A stretch of 64,000 bases of DNA from Streptomyces composti (GCF_012034205.1 NZ_JAATEM010000029.1:1-64000); one strand, 5' to 3'; positions 25,086 through 33,585 are shown, counted from the stretch's first letter. A program made the numbers and translations. Notes: generated by a model from the letters alone, not told the origin.

Positions 25086-26066
25086 TCAGAACAGGGCACG
25101 GGCCAGCGCCCTGCGCGCGGCGACCACGCGCGGATCCTCGGCGCCGACGACGTCGAACATCTCCACCAGCCGCACCCGGGCGGCCTCCCGGTCGTCACCC
25201 TTCGTGCGCGAGACGGTGTCGATGAGGCGGCCGAAGGCGTCCTCCACGTGTCCGCCCGCCAGATCCAGGTCGGCGGCGGCGATCTGCGCGGCGGCGTCGT
25301 CCGGCTTCTCGGCGGCCTCCCTGCGCACCTGCTGCGGGTCCATGTCCCGCACCCGCTGGAGCAGCTCCGCCTGGGCGAGGCCCAGTTTGGCCTCCGTGTT
25401 GCCCGGCTCCTCGGCCAGCACGTTCTTGTACGCCTGGATGGCACCGGGCAGGTCGCCCGCGTCCAGCGCCTGCACGGCGGCGTCGAGGAGGGCGTCGTGC
25501 GGTCCCGCGGGCCTGGCCTCGGCGGCCTTGGCGCCGCCGCCCGGCTCCGCCTCGGGGTCGACGACGAGCCCGGTGAGGCCGAAGCGCTGCTCGGCTACCT
25601 GCACCAGCTGGTCCAGGGTCTGACGGATCTGCGCCTCGCCGGCCGCGCCCTGGAAGAGCGGCAGCGCCTGGCCGGCCACCACCGCGAAGACCGCCGGGAT
25701 CCCCTGGATCCCGAACTGCTGCATCAGCATCTGGTTGGCGTCGACGTCGATCTTGGCGAGGAGGAAGCGCCCGTTGTACTCGACCGCGAGCCGCTCCAGC
25801 ACGGGGCTGAGCTGCTTGCAGGGCTCGCACCACTCGGCCCAGAAGTCGATGACGACCGGGACCTCGGTGGAGCGCTGCAGGACGTCGCGCTCGAAACCGG
25901 CCTCGTCGACGTCGATGACGAGATCGGCCGGGGAGACGGCACCGGGGCCGCCGCCCTTGCGCGCCGCCTCGGCGCGCGCCTGCTCCGCCTTCGCCTTGGC
26001 CTCCTGGGCCGCCTTCACCGCGGCGAGGTCGACGACTCCGCTCATGGACATGTTCCGTGGCTGCAT
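25086..26066 (-). CDS. Thioredoxin-domain protein with TPR-like C-terminus (CnoX/YbbN type)
   Basis: 326 aa from ATG 26066 (MQPRNMSMSGVVDLAAV), chosen for GGGAGGA 8 nt upstream; the frame extends to 26180. After an Ala/Lys-rich linker, the thioredoxin fold carries FWAEWCEPCKQL with Cys80-Glu-Pro-Cys83, and cis-Pro in QGIPAVFAVV. Residues about 190-326 are helical repeats (ALDAGDLPGAIQAYKNVL) as in CnoX, a holdase that protects proteins from oxidation and hands them to chaperonins. CEPC differs from the CGPC of true thioredoxins. Followed by the 670-nt palindrome-rich gap. Confidence 0.85.
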   Translation of the reverse strand: MQPRNMSMSGVVDLAAVKAAQEAKAKAEQARAEAARKGGGPGAVSPADLVIDVDEAGFERDVLQRSTEVPVVIDFWAEWCEPCKQLSPVLERLAVEYNGRFLLAKIDVDANQMLMQQFGIQGIPAVFAVVAGQALPLFQGAAGEAQIRQTLDQLVQVAEQRFGLTGLVVDPEAEPGGGAKAAEARPAGPHDALLDAAVQALDAGDLPGAIQAYKNVLAEEPGNTEAKLGLAQAELLQRVRDMDPQQVRREAAEKPDDAAAQIAAADLDLAGGHVEDAFGRLIDTVSRTKGDDREAARVRLVEMFDVVGAEDPRVVAARRALARALF

Positions 26067-26235
26067 GCGTCTATCCTCCCCCGTACTGCGCGCCTGCGTG
26101 AAAACCGCGGTGAAAGCCTGGCCGGCGGGGGCTGCGCGGCCCCCGCGACGCCTGCGGTGTATCGGCGCCGGGGTCCCCACCCCGCGCCTGGTGCTGCTGT
26201 GGTTGTCGCTCCGGCACGTCGGTCACTCGTGCTTT

Positions 26236-26252
26236 CGCTACGACTCGTAGCG
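26236..26252. promoter_or_regulatory. Palindromic operator candidate before the TetR gene
   Basis: CGCTACG-ACT-CGTAGCG, perfect 7-bp arms, about 85 nt before the TetR start. The 12-mer at 26231-26242 reappears inverted at 26947-26958, just after the gene. Confidence 0.5.
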
Positions 26253-26336
26253 TAATGCCAAGCGGAGCCGGAGGGACCCCTTCAGCCGGTGATCTCCCTC
26301 ACGACTGCACGGAAACCGGCCGGTTATGGTCGTTCC

Positions 26337-26951
26337 ATGCAGACGCGCACCCCGGCAGGCCGCACCGGCCGCCCCCGCAGCGCCAGCGCGGATGCCGCGA
26401 TCCTGGCGGCCACCCGTCAGGCGCTGGTGGAGCTGGGCTGGTCCAAGCTGACGCTGGGCGACGTGGCGACCCGCGCCGGGGTCGCCAAGACGACCCTCTA
26501 CCGCCGCTGGTCGGGCAAGAACGAACTGGTCGTCGACGCGGTGGCGGAGCTCTTCGACGAACTGAGCCTGCCCGACCGCGGCTCGCTGGCCGCCGACATG
26601 GAGGGCGTGGTGCTCCAGTTCGCGGCGATCCTGGCCCGCCCCGAGGCGCGCAGCGGCCTGATGGCGGTGGTCGCCGAGGCCACCCGCGACGAGGCGCTTC
26701 GCGAACGCATCCGGGCATCCATCGTCGACCGCCAGAAACGGCTGGTTCTCGCGGGCCGGGCGCGCGCCGAGGAGCGCGGCGAACTCCCGCCGTCCACGGA
26801 CCCCGAGGAGTCGGCCCGCACGGTGGACCTGATCTTCGACATGGTGGCCGGCGCGGTGGTCCACCGCACCCTGGTCAGTGCGCAGCCGGCGGACGAGGAG
26901 TGGGTCAGGGCCTTCACCCGGGTGATGCTGCAGGGCCTGGCGGCGGCGTAG
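26337..26951 (+). CDS. TetR-family regulator
   Basis: 204 aa. The N-terminal TetR HTH is complete: ADAAILAATRQALVELGW, then LTLGDVATRAGVAKTTLYRRWSGKNELV. The C-terminal ligand domain is unassigned. ATG 26337 (MQTRTPAG) is chosen because TATGGT at 26325-26330 forms a -10 box 6 nt upstream, implying a leaderless mRNA; the frame is open to 26289. Flanked by the 12-bp inverted pair 26231-26242/26947-26958, probably autoregulatory. Neighbours: divergent thioredoxin-like gene and convergent icmA. Confidence 0.87.
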   Translation: MQTRTPAGRTGRPRSASADAAILAATRQALVELGWSKLTLGDVATRAGVAKTTLYRRWSGKNELVVDAVAELFDELSLPDRGSLAADMEGVVLQFAAILARPEARSGLMAVVAEATRDEALRERIRASIVDRQKRLVLAGRARAEERGELPPSTDPEESARTVDLIFDMVAGAVVHRTLVSAQPADEEWVRAFTRVMLQGLAAA

Positions 26952-27134
26952 CGAAAGCGAATCACCGCGCAGCCGGATGCCCACCGGAGATCCGGGAGCC
27001 GCGTGCACCAACACGCCCGCAGTTCCGCGGCACGCGGGGCGCCCGGGACCCCCGGAAGGGCCCCGGGCGACCGGTGTTCCACTCTCCTGCGGCTGGAGCT
27101 CCTCAGCGGCTCCGGGCTGCGGCGGCCGGGCTGC

Positions 27135-28835
27135 TCAGAAACCGGCCGGCTCGGTGTACACGCCCCACTCGTCGCGCAGCGCGTCGCAGATCTCGCCGAG
27201 GGTGGCCTCCGCCCGCACGGCCTCGAGCATCGGCTCGATCATGTTGGCGTCGGACCGGGCGGCCTCGATCATCGCGTCCAGGGCGCGGCGCACCGCCGCG
27301 TCGTCGCGGGCGGCCTTGCGCTCCTTCAGCAGGCGCACCTGCTCGCGCTCCACCTCGTGGCTGACCCGGAGGATCTCCAGGTCGCCGGTGACGGAGCCGG
27401 TGTGCACATTGACGCCGACGACCTTCTTGTCGCCCTTCTCCAGAGCCTGCTGGTAGCGGAAGGCGGACTCGGCGATCTCGCCGGTGAACCACCCGTCCTC
27501 GATGCCGCGCAGGATGCCGGAGGTCATCGGTCCGATCGGGTGCTTGCCGTCGGGGTGGGCGCGCAGACCGCGCTCCTTGATCTGGTCGAAGATCTTCTCC
27601 GCGTCCGCTTCGATGCGGTCCGTGAGCTGCTCGACGTACCACGAACCGCCCAGCGGGTCGGCCACGTTGGCGACGCCGGTCTCCTCCATCAGCACCTGCT
27701 GGGTGCGCAGCGCGATCTCGGCGGCCTGCTCGCTCGGCAGGGCGAGGGTCTCGTCCAGGGCGTTGGTGTGCAGCGAGTTGGTGCCGCCGAGCACCGCGGC
27801 CAGCGCCTCGACGGCGGTGCGCACCACGTTGTTGTACGGCTGCTGGGCGGTCAGCGAGACACCGGCGGTCTGGGTGTGGAAGCGCAGCCACTGCGCCTTC
27901 TCGGTCCTGGCGCCGTAGACGTCCCGCATCCAGCGGGCCCAGATCCGGCGCGCGGCGCGGAACTTGGCGATCTCCTCGAAGAAGTCGACGTGCGCGTCGA
28001 AGAAGAACGACAGGCCCGGGCCGAACACGTCCACGTCCAGGCCGCGGCTGAGGCCCAGCTCCACGTAGCCGAAGCCGTCGGCGAGGGTGTACGCCAGCTC
28101 CTGCGCGGCCGTCGCACCGGCCTCACGGATGTGGTAGCCGGAGACGGACAGCGGCTTGTAGGCGGGGATGCGCGCGCTGGTGTACTCCATCAGGTCGCCG
28201 ATGAGGCGCAGATGGGGCTCCGGCTGGAAGAGCCACTCCTTCTGGGCGATGTACTCCTTGAAGATGTCCGTCTGCAGCGTGCCGTTGAGCACGGAGGTGT
28301 CCACGCCCTGGCGCTCGGCGGCCACGAGGTACATGCAGAAGACGGGCACGGCGGGCCCGCTGATCGTCATGGACGTGGTGACGTCCCCGAGCGGGATGTC
28401 CTTGAACAGGACCTCCATGTCGGCGGCCGAGTCGATGGCCACGCCGCAGTGGCCGACCTCGCCGAGCGAGCGGGGGTCGTCGGAGTCGCGGCCCATGAGC
28501 GTCGGCATGTCGAAGGCGACGGACAGGCCGCCTCCGCCGTTGCCGAGGATCATCTTGTACCGCTCATTGGTCTGCTCGGCGTTCCCGAACCCGGCGAACT
28601 GCCGGATGGTCCAGGTCCGCCCCCGGTATCCCGTCGGATACAGCCCGCGGGTGAACGGGAACTCACCCGGCCACCCGATCCGCTCGAACCCCTCGTACCG
28701 GTCCCCGGGCCTCGGCCCGTACACCGGCTCAACGGGATCCCCGGAGAGCGTGGTGAAGTCGGCGTCCCGCTTGCGAGCAGCGTCGTACCGGGCCTGCCAA
28801 CGACGGCGGCCCTCCTCGATGGCGTCAGCGTCCAT
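27135..28835 (-). CDS. icmA: Isobutyryl-CoA mutase, large subunit
   Basis: B12-dependent interconversion of isobutyryl-CoA and n-butyryl-CoA, linking valine breakdown with butyrate and supplying polyketide precursors. 566 aa, exactly the length of IcmA. The substrate-specificity residues fit: Phe80 (in RQFAGFG, where methylmalonyl-CoA mutase has Tyr) and Gln198 (in YIAQKEW, where it has Arg). The C-terminal B12-binding domain is absent, as expected because IcmB supplies it; icmB is not in this window. ATG 28835 has GGAG immediately upstream and fits the Phe80/Gln198 numbering. A 22-nt near-palindrome begins 10 nt upstream of the start. Confidence 0.9.
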   Translation of the reverse strand: MDADAIEEGRRRWQARYDAARKRDADFTTLSGDPVEPVYGPRPGDRYEGFERIGWPGEFPFTRGLYPTGYRGRTWTIRQFAGFGNAEQTNERYKMILGNGGGGLSVAFDMPTLMGRDSDDPRSLGEVGHCGVAIDSAADMEVLFKDIPLGDVTTSMTISGPAVPVFCMYLVAAERQGVDTSVLNGTLQTDIFKEYIAQKEWLFQPEPHLRLIGDLMEYTSARIPAYKPLSVSGYHIREAGATAAQELAYTLADGFGYVELGLSRGLDVDVFGPGLSFFFDAHVDFFEEIAKFRAARRIWARWMRDVYGARTEKAQWLRFHTQTAGVSLTAQQPYNNVVRTAVEALAAVLGGTNSLHTNALDETLALPSEQAAEIALRTQQVLMEETGVANVADPLGGSWYVEQLTDRIEADAEKIFDQIKERGLRAHPDGKHPIGPMTSGILRGIEDGWFTGEIAESAFRYQQALEKGDKKVVGVNVHTGSVTGDLEILRVSHEVEREQVRLLKERKAARDDAAVRRALDAMIEAARSDANMIEPMLEAVRAEATLGEICDALRDEWGVYTEPAGF

Positions 28836-28844
28836 GCTCCAAAT

Positions 28845-28866
28845 TTACTTGGACGTCCTACTAAAT
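28845..28866. promoter_or_regulatory. 22-nt near-palindromic operator candidate upstream of icmA
   Basis: TTTACTTGGAC-GTCCTACTAAA: 18 of 22 positions are symmetrical around GGACGTCC. It sits at -10 to -31 relative to the icmA start codon and could block transcription or translation initiation. Confidence 0.6.
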
Positions 28867-28928
28867 GATAGTGGCGCAGCTCAGGACGGGTGACCGAGTG
28901 CCGTCGGCCACCGGATACCCTCGACGGC

Positions 28929-29270
28929 ATGAAGAAGAGCGTCCTGACCCGCTACCGCGTGATGGCCTACGTCACCGCAGTCCTCCTGGTACTGCTGACG
29001 GTGGGCGTGATCGGCAAACGCCTGCTGCACCTGGACGGGTTCGACAGCTTCGTCACGGTGGTGGGCATCGCCCACGGCTGGCTGTACGTGCTCTACCTGA
29101 TCTTCGCCTTCGACCTGGGCAACAAGATGAAGATGCCGGTGGGCCGCCAGCTCTGGGTGCTGATCGCCGGCACCATCCCCACGGCCGCCTTCTTCGTCGA
29201 GCGCAAGGTGACCCGCGAGGCCGAGCCGCTGATCGCCGGCAAGACCGACGCCGAGCCCGCGACGGCCTGA
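28929..29270 (+). CDS. DUF3817 small membrane protein
   Basis: 113 aa from ATG 28929 (MKKSVLTRYRVMAY). Three membrane helices: VTAVLLVLLTVGVIGKRL, VVGIAHGWLYVLYLIFAF and LWVLIAGTIPTAAFFVE, ending with the family pattern VERKVTRE. The HGWLYVLYLIFAFDL motif marks the DUF3817 family. The short leader suggests leaderless or near-leaderless translation. A second member is encoded at 30210-30554. Function unknown. Confidence 0.85.
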   Translation: MKKSVLTRYRVMAYVTAVLLVLLTVGVIGKRLLHLDGFDSFVTVVGIAHGWLYVLYLIFAFDLGNKMKMPVGRQLWVLIAGTIPTAAFFVERKVTREAEPLIAGKTDAEPATA

Positions 29271-29324
29271 CACCCCGGCGCGAGCCCGGTTCTCATCCGG
29301 TGAGGCCGGGCCTCACGTGGTGAC

Positions 29325-29834
29325 TCACTCCTCCTTGAAATCCCCCGCAGCCATGCGCAGGGGGCGGAGGATGGCGAAGAGTTCGGCGCACTCCTCGGCG
29401 TCGTAGACGCCGAGGCCGAAGTCCATGGCCATCAGGTCGCGGGTGGCGGACTCGACGACCTCGCGGCCCTTGTCGGTGATGGAGGCGAGGGTGCCGCGGC
29501 CGTCGTTGGGGTTGGGGCGCTTGGCGACCAGGCCGGAGCGGACCAGGCGGTCGACCGTGTTGGTGACCGAGGTGGGGTGGACCATCAGGCGCTCGCCGAT
29601 CTTGGACATCGGCAGCTCGCCCGACTTGGAGAAGGTCAGCAGCACCAGGGCCTCGTAGCGCGCGAAGGTGAGCCCGTACGGCTTGACCACCGCGTCGACC
29701 TCGGCCAGCAGGATCTGGTGCGCGCGCATGATCGACGTGATCGCCGCCATGGACGGCACATTGCCCCAGCGCTGCTTCCAGAGCTCGTCGGCGCGGGCGA
29801 TGGGATCGAACGAGAGACTGAGCGGCTTCGGCAC
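29325..29834 (-). CDS. MarR-family regulator
   Basis: 169 aa. The winged helix is visible: TFARYEALVLLTFSKSGELPMSKIGERLMVHPTSVTNTVDRLVRSGLV, then the wing NPNDGRGTLASITDKG. GTG 29834; TAAGGT lies about 7 nt upstream within a region containing ACCGGCCGGT, so a leaderless, autoregulated mRNA is plausible. Convergent with DUF3817 and upstream of the MTH1187/DUF3817 pair, whose 3' end faces it. Ligand unknown. Confidence 0.87.
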   Translation of the reverse strand: MPKPLSLSFDPIARADELWKQRWGNVPSMAAITSIMRAHQILLAEVDAVVKPYGLTFARYEALVLLTFSKSGELPMSKIGERLMVHPTSVTNTVDRLVRSGLVAKRPNPNDGRGTLASITDKGREVVESATRDLMAMDFGLGVYDAEECAELFAILRPLRMAAGDFKEE

Positions 29835-29916
29835 GGCACCGACCTTACCGGCCGGTCATATGCTGGTCAGCCCTGTCTCGGAGTTCGGTACCGGAAGCGT
29901 GCGGTGAGGCGTCCGG

Positions 29917-30213
29917 TCATCCCTCGGCGAGGTGGCGCTCGACCGTCTCGACCTTGGAGGTCAGGCCGTCCGTGACGCCGGGACGGATGTCCGCCTTGAG
30001 GACCAGGGAGACGCGGGGCGCGCGGGCCTCCACGGCGGCCACGGCGCGCCGGACGACGTCCATGACCTCGTCCCACTCGCCCTCGATCGAGGTGAACATC
30101 GCGTCGGTGCGGTGGGGCAGCCCGGACTCGCGGACCACGCGCACGGCGTCGGCGACGTACTCCCCCACGTCCTCACCGACGCCGAGCGGCGTCACCGAGA
30201 AGGCGACGATCAC
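29917..30213 (-). CDS. MTH1187/YkoF-type thiamine-binding protein
   Basis: 98 aa from GTG 30213 (VIVAFSVTPLGVGEDVGEYV). The pattern AFSVTPLG...YVADAVRVVRESGL, then TSIEGEWDEVMDVVRRAV and the C-terminal SLVLKADIRPG is the MTH1187 (DUF77) ferredoxin-like fold. Some members bind thiamine or its pyrimidine part. The start overlaps the stop of the DUF3817 gene (GTGA), so the two are translationally coupled. Physiological ligand here unproven. Confidence 0.82.
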   Translation of the reverse strand: MIVAFSVTPLGVGEDVGEYVADAVRVVRESGLPHRTDAMFTSIEGEWDEVMDVVRRAVAAVEARAPRVSLVLKADIRPGVTDGLTSKVETVERHLAEG

Positions 30214-30554
30214 GCGTTCACCACACCTTCCTTGCGGGCGCGGGAGGCGATCACCGCGTCCTCGGCCTCGCGGCGCAGCCTGCGGTCGGCGAGGAATCCG
30301 CCGGCGGGCAGCACCGCCATCACGAAGTAGTAGGCGGCGGTCTTCAGCGGCCACTTGGTGCGGTTCCAGGCGTCCGCCCAGAACAGCACGTACAGCGTGA
30401 AGAGCAGGCCGTGGACCGCGCCCATCACCGGGACCGCGTTGAACTCCGTGGTCCGCTTCAGCACCGAGCAGACGAGCAGCAGCAGGAAGGACACGGCTTC
30501 CGGCGCGGAGACGAGGCGCAGCCGGCGGAGCGCGGTGGCGGTTTTGATGTCCAC
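30210..30554 (-). CDS. DUF3817 small membrane protein, second copy
   Basis: 114 aa (MDIKTATALRRLRLVSAPEA), three membrane helices: AVSFLLLLVCSVLKR, VMGAVHGLLFTLYVLFWADA and TAAYYFVMAVLPAGGFLADR. Same HGLLFTLYVLFWAD core and charged tail (RRLRREAED) as the copy at 28929. Coupled to the downstream MTH1187 gene. Confidence 0.85.
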   Translation of the reverse strand: MDIKTATALRRLRLVSAPEAVSFLLLLVCSVLKRTTEFNAVPVMGAVHGLLFTLYVLFWADAWNRTKWPLKTAAYYFVMAVLPAGGFLADRRLRREAEDAVIASRARKEGVVNA

Positions 30555-30714
30555 GGATCACCTTCGGGGGGAGAGGCGGGAACGACTGTTCTTGTGAATG
30601 TACGCACAAGCGCTCGGCCATTGTGGCAAACGGTGTTCCTGGGGGTTCGCTCAGGGTCCGTCTCCGCCTTCAGGCCCTGTTCGGCCCGGCAAACCGGCCG
30701 CTACCGTGCCATCT

Positions 30715-31353
30715 GTGGCGATGTTCCGACTGCAGAGCAGCAAGGTGCTCGCCGTCGACATGACCGGAGATGCCGTGAAGGCCAAGAACGGCTCGATGGT
30801 CGCGTACGACGGCGAGATGGCGTTCAAGAAGCTCACCGGGGGCGGTGAGGGCATCCGGGGCATGGTGACCCGCCGGCTGACCGGCGAGCAGATGACCCTG
30901 ATGGAGGTGAAGGGACACGGCACCTGCTTCTTCGCCGACCGGGCGAGCGAGATCAACCTGATCACGCTGCAGGGCGACAAGCTGTACGTGGAGTCCAGCA
31001 ACCTGCTGGCCACCGACGGCGGCCTGCGCACCGGCACCACCTTCACCGGCCTGCGCGGCGCCTCCCAGGGCAACGGCCTGTTCACCACGACGGTCGAGGG
31101 GCACGGACAGGTGGCGGTGATGTCGGACGGTCCTGCGGTGGTGCTCCGGGTCAGCCCGCAGTACCCGCTCTCCGTCGACCCCGGCGCCTACGTCGCGCAC
31201 CGGGGGAACCTGCGCCAGTCCTTCCAGTCGGGCGTGACCTTCCGCACCCTGATCGGCGAGGGCGGCGGCGAGGCCTTCCAGATCCGCTTCGAGGGCGACG
31301 GACTGGTGTACGTCCAGCCCAGTGAGCGCAACACCATCGCGGGGGACGTCTGA
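30715..31353 (+). CDS. AIM24-family protein, first of three
   Basis: 212 aa from GTG 30715 (VAMFRLQSSKVLAVDM); TACCGT at 30702-30707 is a plausible -10 box giving a leaderless start. The alternative is ATG 30721. All-beta tubby-like/AIM24 fold with Gly-rich turns: KAKNGSMVAYDGEMAFKKL, GHGTCFFADRASEINLI, GEGGGEAFQIRFEGDGLVYVQPSE. In yeast AIM24 affects mitochondrial inner-membrane organisation; bacterial function is undefined. No signal peptide. One base separates it from the second AIM24 gene. Confidence 0.85.
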   Translation: MAMFRLQSSKVLAVDMTGDAVKAKNGSMVAYDGEMAFKKLTGGGEGIRGMVTRRLTGEQMTLMEVKGHGTCFFADRASEINLITLQGDKLYVESSNLLATDGGLRTGTTFTGLRGASQGNGLFTTTVEGHGQVAVMSDGPAVVLRVSPQYPLSVDPGAYVAHRGNLRQSFQSGVTFRTLIGEGGGEAFQIRFEGDGLVYVQPSERNTIAGDV

Positions 31354-31354
31354 C

Positions 31355-32005
31355 ATGGGCTTCCGGGAGATCAACTCCAAGATGATCGAGGCCACCGTGG
31401 CGCCCGGTCAGAAGCTGTTCAGCCAGCGCGGGGCGATGCTCGCCTACAAGGGGGAGGTCAGCTTCACCCCCAATGTCATGGGCGGCCAGGGCGGCGTGAT
31501 GTCGATGATCGGCCGGCGCGTGGCGAACGAGGACACGCCTCTGATGACGGTGGAGGGCAACGGCACGGTCCTGTTCGGGCACGGCGGCCACCACATCGAG
31601 GTGATCAACCTCTCCGGCGACACCCTCTACGTGGAGGCGGACCGCCTGCTGGCCTTCGAGGGCACCCTGCGGCAGAGCACGGTCTTCCTGGGCTCCCAGG
31701 GCGGGGTGATGGGCATGGTGCGGGGCCAGGTCTCCGGGCAGGGCCTGTTCACCACCAGCCTCACCGGGCACGGCGCGGTCGCGGTGATGGCGCACGGCGG
31801 CGTGATCGAGCTTCCGATCACCCCGGGCCGCCCGGTCCATGTGGACCCGCAGGCCTATGTCGCCCACCACGGCGACGTCCGCAACAAGCTGTCCACGGCA
31901 CTCGGCTGGCGGGACATGGTGGGCCGCGGCTCGGGCGAGGCGTTCCAATTGGAGCTGAGCGGCAGCGGAGCGGTGTACGTCCAGGCCTCGGAGGAGAAGC
32001 TGTGA
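31355..32005 (+). CDS. AIM24-family protein, second of three
   Basis: 216 aa from ATG 31355 (MGFREINSKMIEATV), one base after the first AIM24 stop. Shares the repeat pattern FSQRGAMLAYKGEVSFTP, NGTVLFGHGGHHIEVINLSGDTLYVEADRLLAFE and GSGEAFQLELSGSGAVYVQASEE with its neighbours. The stop overlaps the next start. Cytoplasmic; role unknown. Confidence 0.87.
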   Translation: MGFREINSKMIEATVAPGQKLFSQRGAMLAYKGEVSFTPNVMGGQGGVMSMIGRRVANEDTPLMTVEGNGTVLFGHGGHHIEVINLSGDTLYVEADRLLAFEGTLRQSTVFLGSQGGVMGMVRGQVSGQGLFTTSLTGHGAVAVMAHGGVIELPITPGRPVHVDPQAYVAHHGDVRNKLSTALGWRDMVGRGSGEAFQLELSGSGAVYVQASEEKL

Positions 32006-32805
32006 GCACCTACGGAACGGCCCCGGGCGCGGGCCCCGCCGTGTACGACCCGGTGACCCTGCCGTCCGACGACAACGTCGACCCGTACACCTTCTGCGTG
32101 GAGCTCAAGGGGAACCAGTGGTTCCTGCAGAAGGGCAAGATGATCGCCTACTACGGCTCGGTCGAGTTCAACGGCATCGGGCACGGGCGACTCGACCGAC
32201 TTGTCCGAACCTCGTTCCATTCGCCACTGCACGCGAGCGACTGGGTGGTGGCCGAGGGCTCGGGCAAGATGCTCCTCGCCGACCGGGCCTTCGACGTGAA
32301 TGCGTACGACCTGGATGAGGGCAACCTGACCATTCGCTCGGGCAACTTGCTCGCTTTTCAGCCAAGTCTGTCACTGAAGCAGTCCATCGTTCCCGGCTTT
32401 CTCACGCTCATCGGAACCGGGAAGTTCGTGGCTGCGTCAAACGGTCCGGTGGTGTTCATGGAGCCCCCGGTCCGGGTCGACCCCCAGGCCCTGGTCGGAT
32501 GGGCCGACTGCCCCTCTCCGTGCCACCACTACGACCATGGGTACATGACCGGCGTAATGGGCGGTCTACGTGCGCTGACGGGCCTCGGCGGGACCTCCGG
32601 CGAGGAGCATCAGTTCGAGTTCGTGGGGGCGGGCACGGTGCTGATGCAGTCGTCGGAGGAGCTGATGCCGGAGCTGGACACGGGGGCCACTCCGCAGCAG
32701 GCGGGAGTGCCGGGCGCCGGGATGTCCGGCGGTCACGGGCAGGGCCCGGGCACACCGCGCCTTCCCGGACAGCTGGGGGACCTCCAGCGTCGCTTCGGGC
32801 TGTGA
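32002..32805 (+). CDS. AIM24-family protein, third of three
   Basis: 267 aa from GTG 32002, which overlaps the previous stop (GTGA). The AIM24 core is FCVELKGNQWFLQKGKMIAYYG ... GEEHQFEFVGAGTVLMQSSEEL, extended at both ends: N-terminal 30 residues (YGTAPGAGPAVYDPVTLPSD) and a Pro/Gly-rich tail ending QLGDLQRRFGL. The stretch 32190-32440 uses more A/T-ending codons than its surroundings but stays in frame. Contains CPSPCHHYDH, a possible metal cluster not seen in the other two. Confidence 0.85.
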   Translation: MSTYGTAPGAGPAVYDPVTLPSDDNVDPYTFCVELKGNQWFLQKGKMIAYYGSVEFNGIGHGRLDRLVRTSFHSPLHASDWVVAEGSGKMLLADRAFDVNAYDLDEGNLTIRSGNLLAFQPSLSLKQSIVPGFLTLIGTGKFVAASNGPVVFMEPPVRVDPQALVGWADCPSPCHHYDHGYMTGVMGGLRALTGLGGTSGEEHQFEFVGAGTVLMQSSEELMPELDTGATPQQAGVPGAGMSGGHGQGPGTPRLPGQLGDLQRRFGL

Positions 32806-32906
32806 GCGGTAGTCTGCGGAGTGTGACATCGAACGCGTGCACGCCGTCTACGTCACACGCCACCCCTCACTAGTTCGCTTTTCAACTTCTTAGGTAGACT
32901 TCATTC

Positions 32907-33383
32907 ATGGAGACCGAGACGGCCACCCGCTGGCTGACCGATGCGGAGCAGTGCGCCTGGCGCACCCACCTGGAGGTCAACAAGCTGTTGACCTACCAGC
33001 TCGAGAAAGACCTGCAGCCGTTCGGCCTGACAATGAACGACTACGAGATCCTGGTGAACCTCTCCGAGACGGACGACCACCGGATGCGGATGAGCGACCT
33101 CGCGTCCGCCACCCTGCAGTCCAAGAGCCGCCTCTCCCACCAGATCACCCGGATGGAGAACGCCGGCCTGGTCCGGCGGGAGAACTGCGAGTCCGACCGC
33201 CGCGGCCTCTACGCCGTGCTCACCGACTACGGCATGGAGACCATGCAGAAGGTCGCACCGCACCACGTGGCATCCGTACGCCGGCACTTCATCGACCTGC
33301 TGTCGCCGGACGCCCTGATGGAACTCGACAAGGCGCTCAAGCCGATCGCGGAGCATCTGCGCGGCCAGCGCGGACGGCCCTGA
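32907..33383 (+). CDS. MarR-family regulator
   Basis: 158 aa (METETATRWLTDAEQC). Winged helix: LTMNDYEILVNLSETDDHRMRMSDLA, LQSKSRLSHQITRMENAGLV, wing CESDRRGLYAVLTDYG. TAGACT at 32895-32900 lies 6 nt before ATG, so the mRNA is probably leaderless. Convergent with the sensor kinase gene at 33586. Confidence 0.88.
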   Translation: METETATRWLTDAEQCAWRTHLEVNKLLTYQLEKDLQPFGLTMNDYEILVNLSETDDHRMRMSDLASATLQSKSRLSHQITRMENAGLVRRENCESDRRGLYAVLTDYGMETMQKVAPHHVASVRRHFIDLLSPDALMELDKALKPIAEHLRGQRGRP

Positions 33384-33495
33384 CAGGGGGCACACCACAT
33401 CCGGTCCGGGCCCGTGTCCGGATCGGTGCCCGATCCGGATGCACGGAACGACGGACCGGCCCTCCGAGGCGGCCCGACCGGCCGGCCGGTCAGTT

Positions 33496-33585
33496 GCCAC
33501 GCCGGTCGCCGCCCCGGCTGCCACGTCGGTGGCCGCGCCGACTGCCACGTCGGCTACCACGTCGGTGGCCGCGCCGGCTGCCGCG

